From IMG/VR virus record IMGVR_UViG_3300010373_000109, positions 1 to 30,039 of that record: a stretch of DNA of 30,039 nucleotides. One strand, 5' to 3'. Within the stretch, counting starts at the first letter, position 1. Each line of letters begins with the position of its first letter. This stretch comes from a virus. Shown here in pieces: positions 18,430 through 25,018 of the stretch. Under the pieces are notes generated by a model. The model ran no database searches. It worked only from the letters and a program-made list of their open reading frames with translations, and was not told the origin of the DNA. The position numbers and the translations under genes were made by a program.

Positions 18430-19979
18430 TGGCCGCCCTGGTTCGCCGCTTGCGTCAACGCATCAGCGCCCGGCAGATTGTTAGGGTTGGCCGCACCCTT
18501 CGGCGCACCGCCCAGAATCGCGCTCATGCCACCTTGCGGCTGCTCAGCCTCAATCTCGGCTCGAATCTCGTCATCGGTCTTTTCCGGGTCAATCACACTG
18601 ACCTTGCGCAAATAGGCCCACAGGTCGGTTTGCGGGACCGCGCCGGCCTGCCACGCCTGCACTGCCGCCATGATCGACGGGGCGTCCAGCGGGTTGACCG
18701 CGAACTCGGTATCAATCGCCAGCGAACACTCACCCTCGGCGCCCATGAACTCCGCAGCCCAGCCCAGCGCGTCGGTATAGCCCAGTGAAATGTTGTCGCA
18801 GACCAACGCTAGCACGCTGGCATCGTTTGCCGCATCCGTGCTGGCCTGCGTTGCCGTCTTGGAGCGCCCGGTGTTCGGCTGAATCAGCTTGGCACCCAAC
18901 GCCCTCATCTGTTCTTCTTTGTCCAGCATGGCCTGCCGGACAAGGTTGTTCGGGCTAGCCTGCGCGATGCCGAACGAGCCGCCCACGGGTAGCGGGAGCA
19001 CGTAACGCGAGCCCAGCATCACGCCGTTCTTGACCAGCGTGTCGCGCCACTCGGGATCGAGCCCGCTCATCCAACCCTGCGGCTGACCAGTCAGGAACAC
19101 AGAATCCTCGTAGTCGGCCGAATTGCGGTAATGCGCGATATTCAGCGCCGCGATATCGTACAGCGGCGATACCATCAGATCGTTTGACGTGCCCAGCGAC
19201 GAGGCGAAGCTCTCCAGCTCCGGTGTGTTGCGGACGGCACCGAGAAAGGCGAACGGGATCTCACTCCACGGCTGGCCTTTGCCATTTAGCGGAACGGACG
19301 TGGTGTCGAGCGTGTAATCTTCTGCCCCCTCATCCTTCGTCCATACCTCTTGCACATACATGCCACCGCGAAGCCTCAGTACGCGATAGGTGATCTGTGT
19401 ATCGAAGCCGAACTCGCTGTATTGGTTGACTACCTCGCGGATGACGACAAGCGTCAGGATTTGGCTACCGCCGACTCGCTCCGTCTGCCAGTTGATGATG
19501 CTGTGGGCCGGGTACAGATTGATCGTGGCGACGGTGTTACCCGATTTCACGTCATAAACGGATGTTTCGGCGGTGTTCTCAACCACCGGAAAGTCAACCA
19601 ACAGGCCGGCACGGCCCGTCTTGAGCAATTCGGCGAGCGCCATCTGGCACGACTGCACCAGCGAGCAACCGGCGCCGTCGGCATCGTCCGTCAGGTATTC
19701 CAGCGCGGCAGGGATCGCAATCTCCGGCCACTTGCCGAACGCCATGCCGACCAGGCTCGACAGGGTGCGCCCCGTCGCGTTGTAATACACGGCGCGACTC
19801 AGGTACTGCGCGTAACGCTGATTGGCTTCCAGCGAGAAATCGGACGGGTTGGGGCGTGGCAAATACTCCTCGCCACGGCGCTTGATGGCGTGCTGACCCG
19901 TGCAGGCATCCTCGACCATGCGCCACAGCTCGATGTTCTAAGCGTGCTCCGGCCGCGATGTTTCGACGCTGTTTTTCAT
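18426..19979 (-). CDS. Portal protein, DUF4055 type (1 recoded TAG)
   Basis: 517 aa from ATG 19977-19979 (TGATG overlap with the terminase stop) to TGA 18426-18428. TAG at 19938 (codon 14) in SVETSRPEHA-TAG-NIELWRMV. The body shows DUF4055 portal features: RRGEEYLPRPN near the start, TGRAGLLVDFP, PAHSIINWQTERV, IPFAFLGAVRN and a Gly/Ala/Asn-rich C-terminus. It forms the ring at the packaging vertex. The order terminase-portal-MuF is standard. Confidence 0.93.
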
Positions 19980-21271
19980 CAAGGAAGCCTGAAGGGGAGA
20001 GACATGAGCGGCTTGACCAGCGGAAATAGCCGATGGATCACGTAGCCGCCTGCGTCGTTTGTATGGTCCGTACCCGACGCCTTGTCAGGCTCACCGTTCG
20101 CCGCCCATACCTGCTGTTCCAAGTGGTCCGCATAGGTTGGGCACGTCTTGGCGTTGACCTTGTAGCGCCGAACGCCAAGCGCGTTGCAGAACATCGCGTT
20201 CATGGCGTTGATGCGGTCTTTTACGGGCGGATTGGCAGTGGGCGCAATGACGACGAAACCGGCCGCCCGCAGTAGCGCGATATCCGTCTCGCTGGCGTTG
20301 ACTGATTTACGGCTTCCGCCGCTCGCGTCGGGATAGACACGAATCTCACGGGTTTTCTGCCAGTCCGAGCCGTTGTGTCTCCAATACCGCTCGCGAATCT
20401 GCCGGATCATGTCCGGCGTGTCGTAAGCGTTGATGATTTCCTCGACGGCCCGTGGGTCGCCGTCCCGCAGAATGTGGACAATGCCGGCCATCTTGCCGAC
20501 GTTGAAGTCGATGCCGATGTGCAGTGACTCGCCGTCCGCCACCTGGTCATCGCAGCCGTTCTTGGTGCGGTCAAAGGTGTGATAGACCGTGCCGCTGGTG
20601 AGGTTGACGAATTGCCCGTCGATGTAAGCCTAGACCAGCTGCGCCGGGTACGTCGCAAACAGACTGGGGATGTAGTCGTCAGGTAGGTTCGATTCGTTGT
20701 CGTAGGTGCTGGCCTGCACCATGCCGTACATACCGGCGAGCGCGGGATTGTCGCGCACCGATTTCACCCACTGCTGATAGGTGAACTTGAAGCCCTCTGG
20801 CGTGGTTGCGGCATCGGCCCCATTCAGGCCATCAAAGTTAAGGCGCAAGCGGGCGAGAATCTTCCGCCATGCATGCTCAGCCTTGCGGATCGGCAGGGTG
20901 TCCAGCTCATCCACGTCAGCCCGTGCAATCTTGAAGCCGACGATGCTTTCCGGCTTCTCCATTGAGCGGCAGATTGTGGTTCCGCGATACACGCGGCCGC
21001 TGTAGAAGTGAACCTCTTTGTTGACCTCGGCAATCTTGACTCGCAAACCCCAGTCGTGAGCCACCTCCTCAATAGTGGGAAAATAGATATCGCGAATCTG
21101 CGGGTAGCTCGGCGCGAAGTAGCCGCGATGTGCCTTCGGATGCTCCCAGTAGTGCTTGCAGGCCCCGGCAGCAATGGCCCAGGTCTTGCCCGCACCGAAG
21201 CCGGCAACATAGGCCCGAAACTTGTGTGGCAGCGCAAGGAAGCGCGCCTGCGGATCGTTAAGCGTCGGCAC
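19979..21271 (-). CDS. Terminase large subunit (1 recoded TAG between ATPase and nuclease)
   Basis: 430 aa from GTG 21269-21271 to TGA 19979-19981. ATPase: Walker A GFGAGKT at 24-30 and a Walker B-like segment ending at Asp121-Glu122 (ADVDELD). TAG at 20630 (codon 214) in TYPAQLV-TAG-AYIDGQFV lies between the ATPase and nuclease domains. Nuclease: Asp255 in HIGIDFNVG starts the RNase H-like fold. The next in-frame codon beyond TGGACGCCC upstream is TAG, preceded by TAA a few codons further, and no better start exists, so the GTG is chosen. Overlaps the small subunit by 14 bases. Confidence 0.93.
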
Positions 21272-21668
21272 AGGGCTTTCGGGCGTCCACTACGGACACC
21301 TCGACCCTTACAGGCTGGGCTTCCTCACCCTCGCCGTCAGTGTCCTTGTCCAGGCCAGCCAGCTTTGCCTTACCCATTGTTGCGGCAGCCATCGCCGACG
21401 CCTACCCGCGCTCCTTGCCCACTTGGCGCGCTTCTTCCAGCTCCGCAATTAGGCTTGCCACCGTGACACCGTGTGTCTACTGCACCACCCCGCGAAGCTC
21501 CGCTATGCGCCCCGTGATCGCCCCGTTTGCGAATAGCTCATTTGACCGCTTGTTCACGGTCGCCGGCTTCATGGCGCTGGCGTCGTAAGCCTGCCGATAT
21601 GCCTCGCTGGCGTTCCCGGTCTCAATATACTTTTGGCAGAACGCCTCCTGCTTGATCGTCAGTCCCAT
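21258..21668 (-). CDS. Terminase small subunit (2 recoded TAG)
   Basis: 136 aa from ATG 21666-21668 (GAGGA site upstream) to TAA 21258-21260. The N-terminus KQEAFCQKYIETGNASEAYR with NKRSNELFANG is the HTH DNA-binding domain of the terminase_2 family. TAG at 21477 (codon 64, GVV-TAG-THGVTVASL) and 21402 (codon 89, GKERG-TAG-ASAMAAA). The C-terminus (MGKAKLAGLDKD) matches the family only after readthrough. It recognises phage DNA and loads the large subunit. Confidence 0.93.
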
Positions 21669-21728
21669 GGTCTTTCCTCAACGGCCCTGCCGTCGATGCG
21701 CCAACCTCGGGTCAGCGTTCTACTTGAA

Positions 21729-21929
21729 TCAGTGTAGCGTCGAGCTGCATGGCCTGCCAGCAAAGGCACTATCCGTAACGGCTTGGGCCACATTGGTCAG
21801 CGTCAATGCGGCTTCGTTTGCCGTCATGTGCTGCCACTTGCAACTCCATCCTGCGCCAGTCACTTCAACGGTAATGGTTGGATTGCGGGCGAATAGTGCG
21901 CGCCATGCATTGCGGAGTCGGTTAAGCAT
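21729..21929 (-). CDS. Small hypothetical protein upstream of terminase
   Basis: 66 aa from ATG 21927-21929 to TGA 21729-21731. The start lies inside the end of the preceding short frame, as is usual in this operon. Basic N-terminus (MLNRLRNAWRALFARNP) then a mixed segment (TVEVTGAGWSCKWQHMTAN). No family recognised, no TAG. Confidence 0.65.
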   Translation of the reverse strand: MLNRLRNAWRALFARNPTITVEVTGAGWSCKWQHMTANEAALTLTNVAQAVTDSAFAGRPCSSTLH

Positions 21930-22113
21930 GGTCAGTCACCAGCTTGGCGATCAGTTCGCGTATCCATGCCTTGTCGCCGCCATACGTGATTTTGCCATCT
22001 TCGCCGAGACGGACCAGGGCGACGGTATGGGATGTGGCGGGGGGCGTAGGGTTCGAACCTACTTCAAGCGGGTTAGAGCCGCTTGCATTCCCGTTTATGC
22101 TAGCCCCCATCAT
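21922..22113 (-). CDS. Short open frame running through the suppressor tRNA gene
   Basis: Open from ATG 22111-22113, two bases after the previous stop, to TAA 21922-21924. The first 26 or so codons are the suppressor tRNA sequence read as protein. The rest (VALVRLGEDGKITYGGDK, WIRELIAKLVTDHA) looks like a real small phage protein. No good start lies between the tRNA and that part (only CTG). Possibly the tRNA was inserted at the 5' end of this gene, or translation begins in the tRNA precursor. Confidence 0.4.
   Translation of the reverse strand: MMGASINGNASGSNPLEVGSNPTPPATSHTVALVRLGEDGKITYGGDKAWIRELIAKLVTDHA
22035..22109 (-). tRNA. Amber suppressor tRNA (anticodon CTA), Gln-type
   Basis: 75 nt with encoded CCA (22035-22037). 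Anticodon arm AGCGG-CTCTAAC-CCGCT has a perfect 5-bp stem and anticodon CUA (22074-22076), which reads UAG. D-arm GCAT/ATGC, T-arm GTAGG-TTCGAAC-CCTAC, acceptor TGGGGGC/GCCCCCC. U1 facing C72 (an open first pair), G2-C71, G3-C70, G10 and G73 are features used by glutaminyl-tRNA synthetase on bacterial tRNA-Gln. This matches the Gln expected at the in-frame TAG codons. It lies in the late operon between the lysis genes and terminase, so it must be cut out of the mRNA. Confidence 0.95.
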
Positions 22114-22115
22114 TC

Positions 22116-22283
22116 TCAGCCCTGCGGCTTCGGGGCATCCGGGCTACCCGCCAGGTCAGCGAGTGGTGTGACCGGTGCCGGGACGCTGGGTGCGACCACC
22201 GGCACCGACTTGCTCACGCGACGCGCGAAGTAGACATAACCGCCGACGATGGCGGCAAGGACAATCAAGGCGGATACGATCAT
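22116..22283 (-). CDS. Small membrane protein after Rz1
   Basis: 55 aa from ATG 22281-22283 (ATGA overlap with the Rz1 stop), chosen over an ATG further upstream, to TGA 22116-22118. One N-terminal membrane span (MIVSALIVLAAIVGGYVYFA) followed by RR and a Pro/Val-rich tail (VVAPSVPAPVTPL). Linked to the lysis genes by overlap; role unknown. Confidence 0.7.
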   Translation of the reverse strand: MIVSALIVLAAIVGGYVYFARRVSKSVPVVAPSVPAPVTPLADLAGSPDAPKPQG

Positions 22284-22561
22284 GGCTGCAATCCTCGGAT
22301 CTTGGTGAGCTGGTCGTTTGTCGTGGCGAGGCACGACTTCAGGCGTATGGCGTAGTCAATCAATGAGCCGTTCGTCCACGTTGCCGGCACGTCCACGATG
22401 CATGGACGCAGCAAATCCGTGGGCAGCGCGATATACGCTGGCACATTGACTCTTACCGTCTCAGTGCGGATAGCCGGCTTGCTGGCGCAGGATGCGAGAC
22501 ATAGCATCAGGCACGGCAACATCAGCCCATGCCTTAACTTGCGGGTGAGCTGCATATGCAT
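22280..22561 (-). CDS. Rz1: o-spanin lipoprotein, Rz1-like
   Basis: 93 aa from ATG 22559-22561 (or the ATG two codons later) to TGA 22280-22282. Signal with lipobox LASC after a hydrophobic run, then VRVNVPAYIALPTDLLRPC and a C-terminus with DYAIRLKSCLATTNDQLTKIR, typical of Rz1-like spanins. The first third overlaps the end of Rz in another frame, a common nested arrangement. It spans from the outer membrane to Rz to complete lysis. Confidence 0.88.
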   Translation of the reverse strand: MHMQLTRKLRHGLMLPCLMLCLASCASKPAIRTETVRVNVPAYIALPTDLLRPCIVDVPATWTNGSLIDYAIRLKSCLATTNDQLTKIRGLQP

Positions 22562-22883
22562 CGCGTAATGCCTTCTGGGCCTTCAATGCGGCCCGCTGCT
22601 GCGTTTCGGCGTATGTCTTGGCGTCTCGCACTGCCTTGGCGGTGGCGGCGACGTCAGCGGCGGACTTGTGAGCCCATTGCTGGTTTGCGGCTAGTAGCGC
22701 GGCAATCGTCGCCAGATTGGTTTTCTGCGCCGATTGGAAGGTTTTGACGGCTGACTGCAAAGTTACCGCGCTAGTCTTGTAATGGCCGACCTCTATGTGC
22801 TGCACGCCTGCCACGACCAGCAGCAGGCAGGCCAGTGCGGCGAAGGTCGTGGCGCGGATGCCGCCGAGTAGTTCAACGATCAT
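22461..22883 (-). CDS. Rz: i-spanin, Rz-like
   Basis: 140 aa from ATG 22881-22883 to TGA 22461-22463. N-terminal membrane anchor (ATTFAALACLLLVVAGVQHI) then a long Ala/Gln/Lys coiled coil (SAVKTFQSAQKTNLATIAAL, AKAVRDAKTYAETQQ), the plan of an inner-membrane spanin. Overlaps Rz1. No TAG. Confidence 0.88.
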   Translation of the reverse strand: MIVELLGGIRATTFAALACLLLVVAGVQHIEVGHYKTSAVTLQSAVKTFQSAQKTNLATIAALLAANQQWAHKSAADVAATAKAVRDAKTYAETQQRAALKAQKALRDAYAAHPQVKAWADVAVPDAMSRILRQQAGYPH

Positions 22884-22885
22884 GG

Positions 22886-23074
22886 TCAGCTATCCGTGGG
22901 TTTCTTGGTGATAGCGGAATCAGCGACGTCCGACCCGAAGTAGAGGCCGAGCGTCCATGTGGTGAACGACACCCACTGTTCTGAGGTGAGTAGGTGGGCG
23001 ATCAGCAGACCTAGACCAGCAAGGAAGGCGGCGCAGGCCAGTTTGAACTTACTGTGCAAATACCAGTTGTTCAT
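22886..23074 (-). CDS. Small membrane protein in lysis cassette (possible second holin)
   Basis: 62 aa from ATG 23072-23074 (ATGA overlap with the endolysin stop; an in-frame ATG four codons upstream is less likely) to TGA 22886-22888. Two hydrophobic stretches, about residues 8-26 and 33-49, with a charged C-terminus (ITKKPTDS). Size and place between endolysin and Rz fit a holin or antiholin. No TAG, unlike the upstream holin candidate. Confidence 0.72.
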   Translation of the reverse strand: MNNWYLHSKFKLACAAFLAGLGLLIAHLLTSEQWVSFTTWTLGLYFGSDVADSAITKKPTDS

Positions 23075-23541
23075 GACTTCAGGCACAGTGCGCGCTCGGC
23101 GGCTCGGCGCGTTACCAGGCCACGAAGCTGCCGGCCGCCGCTATACGTCCAGCGCAGCAGATCACCACACCAAATGACGGCGGGTTGGCCTTCATTGAGC
23201 TTGCGAATCAGTGAGGAATGGCAGGCGGCGGTTACTCCCACATTCCACTCCCAGCTCGCCAGCGCGGCGGCTTGATTCAGCGTGAGCGGTCGTTTAATGC
23301 ACGGCTCGAACTTGCCCCATTCCACCGCCAGACGCTTGTCTAGGCGCTGCAGGCAGGCGTCAATCGTTAGATGCATACCCGGGCGAACATCCGCGCCAGT
23401 CTCACCAGCGCAGACCGTGGCGACCCCGTTAACGTCCACATAGGTATGCGTGACCACGTCCTCCTAATTAGCGATGAAAGGGGCGGCTATCATTATCAGC
23501 GCTCCTAGGGCTATGCCGGTGCGACCCTTAGACCACGGCAT
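23071..23541 (-). CDS. SAR endolysin, GH24 lysozyme (recoded TAG next to catalytic Glu)
   Basis: 156 aa from ATG 23539-23541 to TGA 23071-23073. Residues 9-24 (GIALGALIMIAAPFIA) form a weak, Gly/Ala-rich signal-anchor-release segment. Catalytic triad spacing is that of T4-type lysozyme: Glu27, Asp36, Thr42 (E-x8-D-x5-T), in ED, VDVNGVAT and VCAGETG. TAG at 23464 is codon 26, just before Glu27. Unsuppressed translation would give only the 25-residue membrane anchor. Downstream WEWNVG and CHSSLIRKLN are family motifs. The start overlaps the holin end by 14 bases. Confidence 0.93.
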
Positions 23542-23746
23542 GGTCGGAATCGTCCGGCTTCTTCGCCTCGCGCCGCCACTTCCAAATCAGGTATGCACAT
23601 TGCAAGCCGAGCAGCGACACGGTGAGTATCCAGACCAGCGTCTATGGTCCGAACCCCCACGCCCATGCGCCGATGAACGCAGCGGTAGGCGTGCCACGGG
23701 CTAGCGCACCGTGAATTTCGTTCGTGACGGCCTGCGGGATCTGCAT
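23528..23746 (-). CDS. Holin candidate (recoded TAG just before its membrane span)
   Basis: 72 aa from ATG 23744-23746 (AAGGA site upstream) to TAA 23528-23530. No intact minus-strand ORF exists under the standard code. TAG at 23642 is codon 35, in WGFGP-TAG-TLVWILTV. The main hydrophobic span is residues 36-55 (TLVWILTVSLLGLQCAYLIW), followed by a basic, charged C-terminus (KWRREAKKPDD). This is a holin-like plan directly upstream of the endolysin. Without suppression the product ends before the span and should be inactive. Confidence 0.82.
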
Positions 23747-23788
23747 TGGCGTTCCTTGGTGATGGCCGCCAACGCGAGCCGAGTGGAG

Positions 23789-24043
23789 TTACTTGATCGC
23801 TGTCACGTTGCCGCGTTTGCGCGCAGGCGAGCGCATCACGCCCGTCTCATTGTCCTCGCCCGTGATGGATCCGGACTTGTAATCGACGAATAGGGCATTG
23901 AAGCCATGGGTGTCGGCATACCAGGCCGTGCCATGCGGGAAGATGATTTGACCTTTCTCGCAATCGACGTATTCGGCATCCCCGTCAAGCTCGATTTCGA
24001 CGTCACCCACCATCTCGTCTGGGTTTTCGGCGTCGTCGGTCAT
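23789..24043 (-). CDS. Small acidic hypothetical protein, first gene of late block
   Basis: 84 aa from ATG 24041-24043 to TAA 23789-23791. Acidic N-terminus (DDAENPDEMVGDVEIELDGD), then DCEKGQIIFPHGTAWYAD and a basic tail (RSPARKRGNVTAIK). No family recognised. It is the first coding region downstream of the hammerhead ribozyme and precedes the holin by about 40 bases. No TAG. Confidence 0.65.
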   Translation of the reverse strand: MTDDAENPDEMVGDVEIELDGDAEYVDCEKGQIIFPHGTAWYADTHGFNALFVDYKSGSITGEDNETGVMRSPARKRGNVTAIK

Positions 24044-24105
24044 GGGGTTGCCTGAATAGTTGCCGGGCCAGATGCGTGCTGCACAGCGAGACGTTGCACG
24101 CCCAC

Positions 24106-24138
24106 GCCCTAAATCGACTCATCGAATCGGCTTAGGGC
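24106..24138 (-). other. Hairpin downstream of the ribozyme
   Basis: GCCCTAA (24106-24112) pairs with TTAGGGC (24132-24138). An inner TCGA (24114-24117)/TCGA (24122-24125) stem closes a four-base loop. It lies in the 5' leader of the late mRNA after the ribozyme cut. It may stabilise the new 5' end or be a regulator site. No T-run follows, so it is not a standard terminator. Confidence 0.5.
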
Positions 24139-24179
24139 TGTCTCGCCTGATAGCCAGTTATTCCCCGGCTGGGGCTAAT

Positions 24180-24227
24180 CCGCGCGACGCCGAAGCGTTT
24201 CGCCCAGTAAGGACTCATCAGGCGCGG
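24180..24227 (-). ncRNA. Hammerhead ribozyme (stem I open)
   Basis: Read on the minus strand, all core parts are present and in order: stem I strand CCGCGC (24222-24227), CUGAUGA core (24215-24221), stem II GUCC-UUACU-GGGC (24202-24214), GAAA (24198-24201), stem III CGC-UUCG-GCG (24088-type hairpin at 24188-24197), UC (24186-24187), then stem I strand GCGCGG (24180-24185). The G10.1-C11.1 and A15.1-U16.1 pairs are as in the consensus. Cleavage is predicted after C17, between 24186 and 24185. It would cut the late transcript about 140 bases before the next gene. Flanking loops that speed cleavage are not clear. Confidence 0.92.
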
Positions 24228-24238
24228 TATCTATGCAC

Positions 24239-24282
24239 TATACGTCAAGAAACGGCGCTGCTATGCGGTTTCTTGACGTATA
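24239..24282. promoter_or_regulatory. 15-bp perfect inverted repeat
   Basis: Arms 24239-24253 and 24268-24282 are perfect complements (TATACGTCAAGAAAC and its reverse complement) around a 14-base centre. It lies just upstream of the ribozyme in transcription order. Each arm contains TTGACG reading outward, which resembles a -35 box, but no convincing -10 follows. It could be an operator or an RNA hairpin. Confidence 0.6.
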
Positions 24283-24342
24283 CATCAATTCATCGCGCGG
24301 GTTGAATCGCGCCGATTGAACCGGTGGGTTGAATGGTGCATA

Positions 24343-24372
24343 CGTGATCCGTTAGCGGGTTAACGGATCACG
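24343..24372. promoter_or_regulatory. 12-bp perfect inverted repeat after the small gene
   Basis: CGTGATCCGTTA (24343-24354) pairs with TAACGGATCACG (24361-24372) around a six-base loop. It begins about 10 bases after the TAA of the 24383-24628 gene in transcription order. No U-run follows on the minus strand, so it may be a factor-dependent terminator, an operator or an antitermination site. Confidence 0.6.
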
Positions 24373-24382
24373 GGTGGAGTAA

Positions 24383-24628
24383 TTATTTGCCCTCGGGCCG
24401 CTTATGCAGCCCCTTTTCGGCCAGCAGCGCAGCCAGGTCGTCCATGTGGATGCAGTCGCAGAGGCATGCGTAGCTCACTGTGCCGCTTGACAGTGGGAGG
24501 ATGTTTCCATTGCAGTGGTCATTGCCCGGCGTGGCACCGTACAGGACGCCAAAAGCTTGAACGCGGCCACCATTGAGCATGACGATCTGATCGCCGTTCT
24601 TGGCCTCGCGGCCGTTGCGGTAATGCAT
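24383..24628 (-). CDS. Small hypothetical phage protein with Cys cluster
   Basis: 81 aa from ATG 24626-24628 (GGAG six bases upstream) to TAA 24383-24385. N-terminus MHYRNGREAKNGDQIV is a small beta-barrel-like start common in phage proteins of unknown role. The middle has DHCNGN and YACLCDCIHMDDL, so a metal site is possible. It stands alone between two non-coding stretches. No TAG. Confidence 0.72.
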   Translation of the reverse strand: MHYRNGREAKNGDQIVMLNGGRVQAFGVLYGATPGNDHCNGNILPLSSGTVSYACLCDCIHMDDLAALLAEKGLHKRPEGK

Positions 24629-25018
24629 GCGGATCTCCAAATTGGGGCCGGGATTACGCCCTCCGGCTGGCGTTGACTGCCTCGCGGCGGTCAGCTTGCG
24701 GCGTCCGCTGCTATGGCGGCATTCAGGCCACCCATGGCGGATTTGCCTATCACTGGGTGCACCGCAAATTGATTGGGGATACGGGCCGTACGTGCCCGCT
24801 ATCCTGCATCAGGGAACCGTCTCGCTCAGGTAACCGGAGCTTGTGAGATCGCCACGGCAGCTAACCGTGTCCTAGTGCAGCCCCAAAGGTGAATCGCCGC
24901 CCTGTTCGAGCTTGCCGGCCTTGCGAGGCTTCGGGAGATTTCGGTAGAGGCTGGGCGGCAAAGATGAAATTTCTTTGATCTTTTAAGTGTGCCAGACGGC
25001 CATGTTTATCCGGCCCGA
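24629..25018 (-). other. Non-coding stretch, possible regulatory region
   Basis: About 390 bases without a convincing gene. An AT-rich patch at about 24962-24985 can form AAAGAT/ATCTTT and CAAAG/CTTTG stems. A frame from ATG 25056-25058 could extend through one TAG (24861) to TGA near 24750, but its Arg-rich content and lack of a ribosome site argue against it. No clear promoter. Confidence 0.5.

Larger units (their letters stand above)
24044..24382 (-). other. Non-coding leader region of the late block
   Basis: About 340 bases with no gene. It holds, in transcription order, the 12-bp hairpin, two copies of GGGTTGAAT read on the plus strand (24299-24307 and 24327-24335), the 15-bp hairpin, the hammerhead ribozyme, a short CCCC/GGGG hairpin near 24165-24177 and the 24106-24138 hairpin. 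A late promoter is expected here or in the 24629-25018 gap, but none matches a sigma-70 consensus well. Confidence 0.7.

Noticed and set aside
21258-21300. Longer terminase large subunit starting upstream through an in-frame TAG
   Set aside because: The frame meets TAA shortly upstream with no usable start codon between; GTG 21269-21271 gives the normal family N-terminus.
2549-21668. Many fragments that look like broken genes or pseudogenes in the head and tail region
   Set aside because: All breaks are TAG, never TAA, TGA or frameshifts; the joined proteins match families across the breaks, and a CUA tRNA is present. Recoding explains them better than decay or sequencing error.
21944-22171. 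Plus-strand open frame with GVGFEPTSSGLEP
   Set aside because: Antisense translation of the suppressor tRNA; this peptide type is a known annotation artefact.
24343-24372. Rho-independent terminator
   Set aside because: The hairpin is strong but no U-run follows in transcription direction; kept only as an inverted repeat.
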